DNA of 64,000 bases from assembly GCA_029227815.1 (NCBI GenBank), contig CP118523.1:434001-498000 (forward strand), in the 5' to 3' direction. This document shows, in pieces, positions 27,751 through 35,921 of the stretch. A program made the translations under genes and the position numbers. The notes beneath the pieces are model-generated. The model did not search any database. It was not told the DNA's origin and saw only the letters and a program-made list of their open reading frames with translations. How positions within the stretch are numbered: position 1 is the first letter of the stretch; each line of letters starts with the position of its first letter. The stretch comes from Clostridiaceae bacterium M8S5. Its GTDB lineage: Bacteria > Bacillota > Clostridia > Tissierellales > MCWD3.

Positions 27751-28652
27751 TTGAAGAAAACAGTTTATGGAGGGCAAGCACTTATCGAGGGGTTAATGAT
27801 AAAAGGCACAAATAAGACATCAATCGCAATTAGAAAAACAAATGATGAGATAGAGGTTAAAAATGTTACTTTTGAAAACAACATAATAACAAAAAAAATC
27901 CCTATTGTAAGAGGGATGGTTGAATATTTCAGGATGAATGTTCAAGGTATAAAAGCAATCATGTATTCAGCTGAAATAGCAGGACTTGATAATATACCAT
28001 CGTCAAAGCTAGAAGAATTTTTAATAAGAAAATTTGGGAATAAATTTAATGGAATATTACTATATTTCGCAGCGATGATATCTGTATTTTTTAGCATAGC
28101 TTTATTTGTATTAATTCCAAACTTAATTATTGGTTTTATTGGGGGGAGTAATACTATTGTTAATAATGCATTAGAAGGGATGCTCAGACTAGTTATTTTT
28201 ACAGTATACATAATAGCCTCTTCAAATCTAAAAGATATGAAAAGGATATGGATGTATCATGGAGCAGAACATAAAACAATACATTGCTATGAAAATAATG
28301 AGAGTCTAACGATACAAAATGTGAGAAAGTACTCTACAAAACACTCAAGATGTGGAACATCATATATTGTAATGGTGCTAGTTATAAGTATAGTTATATT
28401 TTCATTTGTAGGGTGGTATAGCCCTGTAATTAACATGATAGTGAGATTATCATTAATGCCCTTAATAGCAGGAATATCATATGAAATATTTAAAGGATTA
28501 TATATATGTGACAATAAGCAATCAAGATTTTAAACTTACCAGGTATGGCTTTTCAATACTTCACTACTAAAGAACCAGATGATAAGCAAATAGAAGTGGC
28601 AATAGTTGCTTTTAAAGAGGTATTAAAAAATGGAGAAGTAGAAAAATGGTAA
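27751..28652 (+). pseudogene. yqhQ: YqhQ (DUF1385) family membrane protein, frameshifted
   Basis: The first frame (260 residues) matches the DUF1385 family: GGQALIEGLMIKG, PIVRGMVEY, the HGAEHKTIHCYE motif and HSRCGTSY. It stops after NKQSRF at 28533. The next frame supplies the missing family end (LNLPGMAFQYFTTKEPDDKQ, IEVAIVAFKEVL) to 28652. One T is missing from a T4 run near 28527-28531. The start is TTG at 27751 behind AAAGGAG. In other Firmicutes YqhQ is intact, so a base-calling error is a real possibility here. Confidence 0.75.
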
Positions 28653-28721
28653 CTGAAAAATGTATGAAATATACACAAATACTATCAGATATGGTATTAT
28701 AGTAATAATAAGTGCGATGAA

Positions 28722-28760
28722 GGGGCTGTTTATAAATTAATAATCAGTCCCGTTTGTTAT
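28722..28760 (+). terminator. Possible intrinsic terminator
   Basis: GGGGCTG (28722-28728) can pair with CAGTCCC (28745-28751, one G-U pair), followed by a T-rich but interrupted tail. Confidence 0.45.
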
Positions 28761-28790
28761 TACGACATGAAGTGAAAGGATGATAGCATA

Positions 28791-29996
28791 ATGTGCGATT
28801 CCAATAAAGTTCTTGATTTTATTAATAAAATCAAGATTAACTATGAGCAAAATGTGTATGACTTGGGGGAGGCTTTGAAACTAGATTTTTATAGATTCAA
28901 AGATATGACTGGAGTAAGTACAAATGATGATACCAATTTTGACTTAAATAAAATCTTCCAAATCCAAAGATATCTTATAGCAGAAGTTTGCAATATACAT
29001 AAGGGTGAAAAAGATTCAGTTAATGAGAAATTATTAAGAGAGAATATTCATGTAAAAAAAATAAAATCGAGTTTGATAGATGGTAAAAGAGCATGTAGTA
29101 TATATACATTTAATAATACAAATTACGAATATTATATAATTGGAGATATTCACTCGGATACTATTAGTTTAATTAAGATGCTAGAAGAAACTGATTTTTT
29201 TGATTGCATGGTAAAAAAAGACAAGAAAAGATGGATATTTTTAGGTGATTATGTTGATAGAGGAAAAGCGCATGTAAAGGTATTAGAGATTATATTAGTA
29301 CTAAAATATTTATTCCCTAACAATGTGTATTTATTGCAAGGAAACCACGATGATGGATTATTAATAGAAGACAAAGTAAAACTTAAATTAAGAAAAAAAG
29401 ATTTTGAGGTTGATGAAGATTATTTTTTATTGTATTTACAAAAATATGCAAACATAGATGTAGTTAAAGACTATCTAAAACTGTTTGAAAGCTTATGTAA
29501 TATTGCAATAATCAATAATGAAAATAAATCTATATTACTGGTACATGGAGGGATACCTAGACCAAGCCAAGATATAAAAGAATATTATAAATATATCAAT
29601 AGCATATCAGATTTAACTAATATTGATATTATTGATCATTTAGATAGAACTATTGTAAGCAATATGCTTTGGAGTGATCCATATAGTGGAGAAGGAGAGT
29701 TAAGAGTGAATACAGGTAGATTTAGTTTTACATATGAGCATTTTAACTCATTTAAACAAAGATTAGGATTTGATATACTAATAAGAGGACATGAGGCAGA
29801 AGAAAAAGGATATAAGAGGTTTTTTGATGACAGTCTATTTACTGTATTTTCTAGCGGTATAGTACTTGAGGATGGAAAAAACATAAATAATGAAACAGCC
29901 TATACAGCTATAACACCTAGAATAATGCATATAACATCAGACGAAATGATGTATTTGCTCAATATAAACGATATGGATGATAAAATAGTTATATAA
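28791..29996 (+). CDS. PPP-family metallophosphoesterase
   Basis: The 401-residue protein has the full PPP phosphatase set in order: GDIHSD (near 122), GDYVDRG (near 152), GNHDD (near 183), VHGGIPRP and RGHEA. These residues bind two metals and hydrolyse phosphate esters, often phospho-Ser/Thr or small nucleotides. The first ~110 residues are an extra domain that I do not recognise. GAAAGGAT precedes the ATG at 28791. It converges on the gene at 29997 with no gap. Confidence 0.82.
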   Translation: MCDSNKVLDFINKIKINYEQNVYDLGEALKLDFYRFKDMTGVSTNDDTNFDLNKIFQIQRYLIAEVCNIHKGEKDSVNEKLLRENIHVKKIKSSLIDGKRACSIYTFNNTNYEYYIIGDIHSDTISLIKMLEETDFFDCMVKKDKKRWIFLGDYVDRGKAHVKVLEIILVLKYLFPNNVYLLQGNHDDGLLIEDKVKLKLRKKDFEVDEDYFLLYLQKYANIDVVKDYLKLFESLCNIAIINNENKSILLVHGGIPRPSQDIKEYYKYINSISDLTNIDIIDHLDRTIVSNMLWSDPYSGEGELRVNTGRFSFTYEHFNSFKQRLGFDILIRGHEAEEKGYKRFFDDSLFTVFSSGIVLEDGKNINNETAYTAITPRIMHITSDEMMYLLNINDMDDKIVI

Positions 29997-30569
29997 CTAT
30001 TTGTCATCATCCACAGGAAATTGTATATGCAAACTAGCCAAGAAGAAATTCAAACAATCTTCCGTAGCAAAGGAGTTGTTAATAAAGAACAAGCCAGGAT
30101 CGACTGTTAATCTATCTATAATAAAGAGGATATAGTAATTTATTCTAGTTAAATTTAGAGCATAGTTTAAAGGCGGAGCAATAGCATTACCATTTGAGTA
30201 CACTAATGATAAAGTAGGTGCAAAATCTTCTTCAATCTTAGGAGGATTTCTAAGAGTTTCGTGAATAAAAGTATTTATATTTTTGTTAGTATGGAGTACT
30301 GCTTTCTTATTGTAGTTAATTATACCTTCTTGTACCTGATATAGAAACAAACCTATTATATAAGTTGGCAGATTTATCTGAAGATTTGTGGTTATTGAAA
30401 CTGAACTACGTCCATCCATTGGACTCGTACTTATGAAATAAAACAATCTGTTTTCATTTTTAAATATGAACTTCCCGTCTTTAATGATAGGGTTAGCATT
30501 GCTCAAAAAAGCACTACATGGTGGTATTTTGCCACCATCATACATACCACAGTCTGGTTTTTTTTTCAT
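29997..30569 (-). CDS. Protein of unknown function
   Basis: The reading gives about 190 residues from ATG 30569 (upstream GTG 30584 possible). It has no membrane segment of full length and no known motif; two Cys near the start (PDCGMYDGG, PPCSAF) and many aromatic and Asn residues. It ends back-to-back with the phosphatase. A weak GGCGGTGA is the only ribosome site visible. Confidence 0.5.
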   Translation of the reverse strand: MKKKPDCGMYDGGKIPPCSAFLSNANPIIKDGKFIFKNENRLFYFISTSPMDGRSSVSITTNLQINLPTYIIGLFLYQVQEGIINYNKKAVLHTNKNINTFIHETLRNPPKIEEDFAPTLSLVYSNGNAIAPPLNYALNLTRINYYILFIIDRLTVDPGLFFINNSFATEDCLNFFLASLHIQFPVDDDK

Positions 30570-30678
30570 GTACTTCACCGCCACAAAAGTATTAGTAGTT
30601 AGTTTACAATATGCTATTTAATCGCATTACGTTACTATATTACAAGATATGCCAATTATAGCAAAGGAGAAATAACAT

Positions 30679-31425
30679 ATGAATAAAAAGTATTTTATTT
30701 TTATATTGGTTTTAATGTGCTTGACATATAAGGTAGCGTCCATATACTACGAAACTAAAGGTATTAAAAATGATGATGCAGATAATAAAGACAATATTGT
30801 ATCTAGAACAGTAGATTTAGATGCAGATAACAAACCAGAGAGGATTGATCTATATAAGAAAGATGGAAAAAATAAGGTTAGAATATGGACAGGCACAGGT
30901 AAAGTATTAGAGAAAAATGTTTTAAAAGATAGTAAAGGGAATAAAAGTGATATTCAGCTAATGGATTTGAACAGAGACGGAGTACCAGAAATTATATTGG
31001 GTAATGATTCTAATGATAGTAAAAATATCAGTAATTTTAGATATGAAATATTAGATTATGCTAATAGGCTTAAAACCTTTAAATTTACAGTGTTATTTGA
31101 AAGAGATTATATAACATGCAAATTGTTATCAAGTAATATCATAAGTATATCAATAAAAGGTATTAAAGATTATCAATTTAAACTTGGAAATGGATATGAG
31201 GTCAGAGACTACGAAAAATACAAATTATTTTATTACAATGGAAATAAGTTGACTGTTAACGAAGGTCAAGATACGTTTGTGTATGGCAAAGTATTAAGGG
31301 ATAACCAGTTAGATTTAAGTATGGCAATCATGATTACATATAAATATGATATAAATGGCTTTAAGCCTTCTCATATAAAGATTACTAATAATGGGGATTT
31401 ATTAGTAGATCAAGATATAGGTTAA
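30679..31425 (+). CDS. Membrane-anchored VCBS/FG-GAP-like protein
   Basis: The 248-residue protein has an N-terminal signal/anchor helix (FIFILVLMCLTYKVA), then two calcium-loop-like motifs (VDLDADNKPERIDLY and MDLNRDGVPEIILG) of the VCBS/FG-GAP kind. It is probably outside the membrane. AAAGGAG precedes the ATG. Function unknown. Confidence 0.6.
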   Translation: MNKKYFIFILVLMCLTYKVASIYYETKGIKNDDADNKDNIVSRTVDLDADNKPERIDLYKKDGKNKVRIWTGTGKVLEKNVLKDSKGNKSDIQLMDLNRDGVPEIILGNDSNDSKNISNFRYEILDYANRLKTFKFTVLFERDYITCKLLSSNIISISIKGIKDYQFKLGNGYEVRDYEKYKLFYYNGNKLTVNEGQDTFVYGKVLRDNQLDLSMAIMITYKYDINGFKPSHIKITNNGDLLVDQDIG

Positions 31426-31447
31426 TAACATGATAATGATAATATAG

Positions 31448-31470
31448 CAGGGTATATACCCTGTTTTATT
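31448..31470. terminator. Intrinsic terminator
   Basis: CAGGGTA-ta-TACCCTG (31448-31463) is followed by TTTTATT. It sits between converging genes. Confidence 0.7.
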
Positions 31471-31476
31471 ATGTAA

Positions 31477-32133
31477 TTATATTTGCTTATTTCTAAATCG
31501 CTCGTTCATTAGCTTTGATATTTTACATAAAGCCTCTTTGGTATTTACGCAATCCAGCTTTTTTAAGATATTAGAGATATGATTGCGTATAGTGTCTTCC
31601 GATACAACGCGTTTTTTTGCGATTTCTTTTCTAGTCAAATTCAACCGTTTTAATTTAACAATCTCTTTTTCCGTAGGAGTCAAATTAAATTCTGTTAGAA
31701 TTTTATCAAAGTATAATTCATCAAGCATTGCTATTGTATTAAGAGGAATGTGATACTTAAAAGTATCATCTTTTACAGAAAAAAAATTAACCAATTTTTT
31801 AAAGATTAAATAGTCCTTGTAACAATAAGAATTACTAAAATGTACAGATATTTCTGATATAGTATTTGACTCTAATACAAAATTTAAAATAACTATAGAT
31901 GACGAGATAACGTTTTTTAATGATAATATGTACTTTTTATCAACATAGTCATGCTCATCGGCATACTTTATAAGAAATATTAAGTTAGGGTTTAGAGTTA
32001 CTATTTTACTTATAATTGGATCATCTAAATCATGGTATTTTATATTTACAATATTTTGGTTAGTAAATATTTCAGTATTGTTAGGGCGCAATGTTTCAGA
32101 TTGATAAAGTATTACAGTTTTCTGATCAATCAT
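31477..32133 (-). CDS. LuxR-type regulator with a degenerate receiver
   Basis: The protein has 218 residues. The C-terminal LuxR helix-turn-helix is clear (LTPTEKEIVKLKRLNLTRKE, SEDTIRNHISNILKKL). The N-terminal domain has the size and some pattern of a receiver (LNPNLIFLIKYAD where the acceptor Asp should lie) but lacks the phospho-acceptor and acidic pair, so it would act without a normal kinase. AGAGGAGGT sets the start at 32133 rather than 32184. It is divergent from the SGWQSA peptide operon and is the best candidate to control it. Confidence 0.75.
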   Translation of the reverse strand: MIDQKTVILYQSETLRPNNTEIFTNQNIVNIKYHDLDDPIISKIVTLNPNLIFLIKYADEHDYVDKKYILSLKNVISSSIVILNFVLESNTISEISVHFSNSYCYKDYLIFKKLVNFFSVKDDTFKYHIPLNTIAMLDELYFDKILTEFNLTPTEKEIVKLKRLNLTRKEIAKKRVVSEDTIRNHISNILKKLDCVNTKEALCKISKLMNERFRNKQI

Positions 32134-32196
32134 ACAAACCTCCTCTGTCTTAATTATTATAGAAAATATTAACACGTAATACATTAATGCTATAAT

Positions 32197-32226
32197 ATGA
32201 CATATTCTATGAGTTAATGCTATTAT
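32197..32226 (+). promoter_or_regulatory. Possible promoter for the peptide operon leader
   Basis: ATGACA (32197-32202), 18-bp spacer, TATTAT (32221-32226): five of six matches in each hexamer. Transcription from here would give a leader of about 250 nt before the peptide gene. No better promoter is visible closer to the peptide. Confidence 0.4.
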
Positions 32227-32347
32227 AAATCTATAATAAAATAAAGTACTATATTTTTAGTACAATTTCGACAACTTAAACTAGATCTTTTTGCTAAATG
32301 TATGTTATTTAAGCAGTTTTAAAATTACAACAATAAATTAATAATCA

Positions 32348-32384
32348 AAAATGGAGATGTTTAGTAAAACATTTCCATTTTTTT
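32348..32384 (+). terminator. Intrinsic terminator inside the leader of the peptide operon
   Basis: AAATGGAGATGTTT pairs with AAACATTTCCATTT (one G-U pair) and is followed by a T run. No plus-strand gene precedes it, so it is either an attenuator in the leader of the operon or the end of a small RNA. Confidence 0.6.
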
Positions 32385-32385
32385 A

Positions 32386-32413
32386 TGTAAGTCATACTAA
32401 TATGTGACTTACA
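32386..32413. promoter_or_regulatory. Perfect 9-bp inverted repeat, possible operator or hairpin
   Basis: TGTAAGTCA (32386-32394) and TGACTTACA (32405-32413) are exact inverted copies with a 10-bp spacer, 76 bp upstream of the peptide start. The size fits a LuxR-type operator. It could also be an RNA hairpin that competes with the terminator directly before it. Confidence 0.45.
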
Positions 32414-32488
32414 AATTTTACTAAACAAATGTAATATTATTGTGTGACCCAAGGGTACTTGCCTAAATTTTTATAAGGAGGGATAAAT

Positions 32489-32599
32489 ATGTGGAAAGAA
32501 GCTGTTAAAAAATCTACATCAGGTTGGCAATCAGCGTCAGGCTGGCAGTCAGCATCAGGTTGGCAATCAGCATCAGGCTGGCAATCAGCAGTAAGATAA
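32489..32599 (+). CDS. Putative RiPP precursor peptide with four SGWQSA repeats
   Basis: A 36-residue peptide starts at ATG 32489 behind a strong AAGGAGGG (32475-32482). It has a ten-residue N-terminal part (MWKEAVKKST) followed by four perfect repeats of SGWQSA (residues 11-34) and ends in Val-Arg. The repeats are identical in protein but differ at third positions (GGT/GGC, CAA/CAG, GCA/GCG), which shows that the peptide is what is selected. It lies directly upstream of a radical SAM/SPASM enzyme. Each repeat holds a W-Q-S unit, the type of aromatic-X-X motif that rSAM/SPASM enzymes can cross-link, and a tryptophan that could be fed to a lyase. No precursor family that I know matches it. Confidence 0.8.
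   Translation: MWKEAVKKSTSGWQSASGWQSASGWQSASGWQSAVR
32519..32590 (+). repeat. Four 18-bp tandem repeats coding for SGWQSA
   Basis: Units start at 32519, 32537, 32555 and 32573 (pattern TCAGGYTGGCARTCAGCR). All differences between units are synonymous. Confidence 0.9.
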
Positions 32600-32613
32600 A
32601 CAATATAGCTAAA

Positions 32614-32647
32614 GAGGGCTGTATCATAATGCATTGAAACAGCCCTC
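32614..32647 (+). promoter_or_regulatory. Hairpin between the precursor and the maturase genes
   Basis: GAGGGCTGT (32614-32622) pairs perfectly with ACAGCCCTC (32639-32647). No T run follows on the plus strand, so it looks like an attenuator or an RNA-stabilising stem. Such stems let a precursor be made in excess over its enzymes. Confidence 0.6.
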
Positions 32648-32698
32648 GGGCTATCAAAAAACAAGACGGCTTAGTTTTGGGAGAGATTATCAATAGGA

Positions 32699-33748
32699 GT
32701 GATTACTATTTTTAAATTATCTAATAGAGCATATTATGAAATAACTAACGCGTGTAATTTAAGTTGTATTCATTGCTGCAATTACACTGAAGAAGATGTT
32801 AATTTTTTAGATATTGATGATATATTGCAGTTTCATAGTAATCTTAGTAAATATGGAATTGTTGATAGTGTTATAACTGGGGGAGAGCCTACTTTGCATA
32901 ATGATTTCGAAGAATTAACAGAGAGAATGTGTGAAATAGGAAATGTAGTTGTAACTAGTAATGGCGTAGCTAGAGATGCAAAATACTATCTAGATTTAGT
33001 ATCGAGAAATGAAAAGATATTTTTACAAGTCAGTTTAGATGGAATGAGTGAAAAAACACATGATGTTATAAGAGGCAAGGGGAACTTAAAAAAAGTTATT
33101 GATACAATCAATTACATTGCTGAAGCTGGATATGCACATAGAGTTGGACTTTCTATGACAATAATGAAGCAGAATATAAGCGAAGTTAGGAAATTAGTTA
33201 GTTTTGCAAGAGAAAAAGGAATAGCTTCAGTGCATTTTCCTACACTAGTGTGTGTAGGAAAAGGTAATGATAACTGGGATGATATAGCTCCTTCCATAAA
33301 AGAACAAATTGAGATAGAGGAATATCTCCTAACCGAGTTATGCAATAAAGAAAGTAACACAAAGATATCCGTAAATAGGCTGAATCATATAATAGAATCT
33401 TTAGAACCTAATAATAAAGAGTACCAACTATGTGTACCTACATTGAAAGTAGATTGCTTTGGGAACCTATTTGCTTGTCCTATAGCTAGTGGTGAAAAAA
33501 ACAAAATAGGGTCTATGAAAGAGTTTAAATCATTAGAAAGTTGTATAAGCACTATAGAAAGAAGAATAAAAAGTAATGTTATAAATGTTAAGAAAGTATG
33601 TAAGGAGTGTGATGTAGCTGATATTTGCACCAAAAACTTTTGCGAAGTATGTACTTTAAATCATCTGGAAACTAACTCACAAAGTAATAAATACGCATGT
33701 CAGATATACAAACATCACTATAGAGAGATAAAAAAGATAGAAATTTAG
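32699..33748 (+). CDS. Radical SAM/SPASM peptide maturase
   Basis: The 349-residue protein has the CX3CX2C cluster site CNLSCIHC (Cys 19, 23, 26), the GGEP motif (ITGGEPTLH) and a C-terminal SPASM domain with Cys 245, 253, 260, then 301, 304, 310, 315 and 318 (KVCKECDVADIC...FCEVC). SPASM enzymes use auxiliary iron-sulfur clusters to modify peptides, so it should act on the SGWQSA peptide; cross-linking at Trp is one possibility. No RRE/PqqD domain is visible. The start is uncertain: GTG 32699 overlaps AGGAG, so an ATT at 32708 with ideal spacing may be used. The first Cys is only 19 residues from GTG, so the N-terminus is very short. Confidence 0.87.
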   Translation: MITIFKLSNRAYYEITNACNLSCIHCCNYTEEDVNFLDIDDILQFHSNLSKYGIVDSVITGGEPTLHNDFEELTERMCEIGNVVVTSNGVARDAKYYLDLVSRNEKIFLQVSLDGMSEKTHDVIRGKGNLKKVIDTINYIAEAGYAHRVGLSMTIMKQNISEVRKLVSFAREKGIASVHFPTLVCVGKGNDNWDDIAPSIKEQIEIEEYLLTELCNKESNTKISVNRLNHIIESLEPNNKEYQLCVPTLKVDCFGNLFACPIASGEKNKIGSMKEFKSLESCISTIERRIKSNVINVKKVCKECDVADICTKNFCEVCTLNHLETNSQSNKYACQIYKHHYREIKKIEI

Positions 33749-33758
33749 GAGGTAAGTC

Positions 33759-34250
33759 ATGTTAAATGAATATTTAAACACCTTTAAAGCAAACAGGCAA
33801 TTAACATATGACGTCTTTAATCAATTAACAGATGAGCAATTTGGTTTACTTTGGAGTAGACCTGGATTAAATACATTTACAAAACACTTTAAAGAAATGA
33901 TATATGTACAAGAAGCGTTTATAGATGCAATGTATTCAAGAAATATGAGCTTTGAGAGTGTTCCTGACGTTTTTGAGTTTGCTGATGATTTAAATAAGGA
34001 TTCATTACTCAGTGATATGAAAGAAGTTGATAATAAATTGGAAAAAGCTATGAAAGAACTTAATAAAAACTCTAAGGTAAAATGGTTTGATATTGAAATC
34101 CCACTGGAAATTCATATACTGAATTTGATTAATCACGAAGTATTTCACCAAGGGATGATGACGATGGCAATGTATAACTTGAATATTCATCTACCAGAGA
34201 GTTGGAAAGAAAACTGGGCATTGCCAGCAAATGAAGATTCGAATGAATAA
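33759..34250 (+). CDS. DinB-fold protein (DUF664-like)
   Basis: The 163-residue four-helix protein has the three-His metal site of the DinB/YfiT superfamily: His 43 (KHFKEM) and His 126/130 (NHEVFHQG). Members include thiol S-transferases (bacillithiol, mycothiol) and other small-molecule enzymes. In this operon it may conjugate or isomerise an intermediate. AGGAGGT precedes the ATG. The next gene starts within its end (34231). Confidence 0.8.
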   Translation: MLNEYLNTFKANRQLTYDVFNQLTDEQFGLLWSRPGLNTFTKHFKEMIYVQEAFIDAMYSRNMSFESVPDVFEFADDLNKDSLLSDMKEVDNKLEKAMKELNKNSKVKWFDIEIPLEIHILNLINHEVFHQGMMTMAMYNLNIHLPESWKENWALPANEDSNE

Positions 34251-35148
34251 GGACAGTATAAATAGGCTAGAAACTGAGTTGTTGGGATTAACACTAAAGA
34301 ATCCGATTATAGTAGCATCAAGCTCATTAACAGACAATGAAAAAAATATAAGAAGGTTGTTAAACTTTGGAGTTGGAGCAGTTATAACAAAGACAATTTA
34401 TTTAGGCAAAAGAGTATTGAAGTCAGGTAAAATTATGACCAATAATAATAAGGGCTTATTCAATACTACTATGTACTCTAAAAAAAATATAACTAAATGG
34501 TTAGATATGCTAAGTAGGTTATATGAAGAAAAACATCCTGTTATCCCTAGTATTTATGCAGATAACCCTAAAGATTTAGCCAAACTTGCACTTGCATTGC
34601 AGAAAATTGGAAGCCCAGCTCTAGAGTTAGGGATATCTTGTCCCAATGATACTAACGAAGATACGGCTTCAAGGATTTATGAGTACACAAAAAAGGTAGA
34701 TAGTATTATAGAGATACCCATAATAGTAAAACTTAGAGGTAGTGATAATTTACAGAGGGATGTATTAGCTGCAAAGAGTGGAGGAGCTAAAGCTGTAAGT
34801 ATAAGTGATACGTTACCAGGAGTATTCATAGATAGAGAATCTAGCCCAAGCTTAGTCTATGAATGTGGATACTCAGGAGTGCCTATTAAACCTATTATAC
34901 AGAGTTATATATTGAGAACTAGAAGTAAAATATCAGGTATACAAATCATTGGTGTAGGAGGTATACAAAATTCATCAGATGTACTCGAATATATTTCGAT
35001 TGGATGTAGCGCAGTACAGATTTGCTCAGCTATATATATTAATGGAATAGGCGTTGTACCTAAAATACTAGATGATTTATATAATGATGTCCAAAATATG
35101 CGATTAACATTAAAAGATATAAAAGTGCAAAAAGCAAGGGGGAAGTAA
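34231..35148 (+). CDS. Dihydroorotate dehydrogenase-like flavoenzyme
   Basis: The 305-residue FMN TIM-barrel has N-terminal LGLTLKNPIIVASSS, phosphate/substrate strand LELGISCPND (near 131-140), Lys in IPIIVKLRGS (near 167) and the FMN phosphate loop GVGGIQNSSDVLEY. The loop that normally carries the catalytic base is hard to align, so true orotate chemistry is unlikely. A flavin enzyme next to an rSAM and a creatininase recalls MftC/MftD/MftE of mycofactocin, where the flavoprotein oxidises the peptide-derived amine (MftD belongs to a different flavoenzyme family, so the parallel is by role only). Start 34231 or 34243; no clear ribosome site, so coupled to the previous gene. Confidence 0.82.
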   Translation: MKIRMNKDSINRLETELLGLTLKNPIIVASSSLTDNEKNIRRLLNFGVGAVITKTIYLGKRVLKSGKIMTNNNKGLFNTTMYSKKNITKWLDMLSRLYEEKHPVIPSIYADNPKDLAKLALALQKIGSPALELGISCPNDTNEDTASRIYEYTKKVDSIIEIPIIVKLRGSDNLQRDVLAAKSGGAKAVSISDTLPGVFIDRESSPSLVYECGYSGVPIKPIIQSYILRTRSKISGIQIIGVGGIQNSSDVLEYISIGCSAVQICSAIYINGIGVVPKILDDLYNDVQNMRLTLKDIKVQKARGK

Positions 35149-35921
35149 TGAGTAAAAACTCTATAAAAAAATACAAAGATTACACTGTCTTAGAGCTTAG
35201 TAAAATACTGCCTAACAATTCGCTTATGCTACCTATTGGAAGTATAGAGCAACATGGACCACATTTGCCACTGTCCGTAGATACAGATATAGCTGTTGCA
35301 ATATGCAATGAGCTATGCCTTAAAAACCAATGGATACAAGCGCCACAAATAAGTTATATGAGTAGGTCACTTCCACAAAGCGGAGGAAAAAATCCATGCA
35401 AAGGAACGATATGGGTAAATGCAAGTACAGTTATAAATTATCTAGTAGATATAATACATCAATATTCAAATACAGGACTTAAAAACATATTCATAATTAA
35501 TGGGCACTACGAAAACGAAGCATTTATATTTGAAGCTATAGAGATTTGCAAGGAGCGAGGCTTTTTAATTAACACAAATATTATCGCCTTAAGCTGGTGG
35601 AGTGTAGTCAAAGATGAGTTTATAAAATCCATAACAAACGATAAATTCGTAGGGTGGCATGCTGAACATGCAGGATTGACAGAGACTGCACTTATGCTTT
35701 ATATAAAGCCAAATTCAGTTAGATATATAAATAAAGATTTTTCTAAGCTACCAGCATGTGGCATATATTATCATAATAGTATTGATGATCTAAGTCAACA
35801 AGAAAACGGCGTATTATCAAGTTCAGAAGGTGCTTCACTAAATTTAGGCAAAAAATTATTTGACCATATTTGTGACGAATTAAGTAAAATCTTAACACAA
35901 GGAAAAGGAGGATGTGCATGA
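35148..35921 (+). CDS. Creatininase-family metal amidohydrolase (MftE/ArfB-like)
   Basis: The 257-residue enzyme has the family metal ligands: Glu 34, His 36 and Asp 45 (GSIEQHGPHLPLSVDTD), His 120 (INGHYENE) and Glu 179 (HAEHAGLTETA). Family members cut creatinine, formamides and, in MftE, the modified C-terminal dipeptide from the mycofactocin precursor. It is a good candidate to release the modified unit from the SGWQSA peptide. Its ATG overlaps the previous stop (TAATG). Confidence 0.87.
   Translation: MSKNSIKKYKDYTVLELSKILPNNSLMLPIGSIEQHGPHLPLSVDTDIAVAICNELCLKNQWIQAPQISYMSRSLPQSGGKNPCKGTIWVNASTVINYLVDIIHQYSNTGLKNIFIINGHYENEAFIFEAIEICKERGFLINTNIIALSWWSVVKDEFIKSITNDKFVGWHAEHAGLTETALMLYIKPNSVRYINKDFSKLPACGIYYHNSIDDLSQQENGVLSSSEGASLNLGKKLFDHICDELSKILTQGKGGCA

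Noticed and set aside
32519-32590. Short regular repeats that resemble a tiny CRISPR or VNTR
   Set aside because: The repeats are contiguous without spacers and encode a clean peptide. No cas gene is in the window.
32437-32664. Minus-strand reading frame with DADCQP-type repeats opposite the precursor
   Set aside because: It is the reverse complement of the 18-bp repeats. It has no ribosome site, and third-position changes preserve the plus-strand protein, not this one.
34231-35148. True dihydroorotate dehydrogenase (pyrD)
   Set aside because: The catalytic-base region does not align, and no other pyrimidine gene is nearby.
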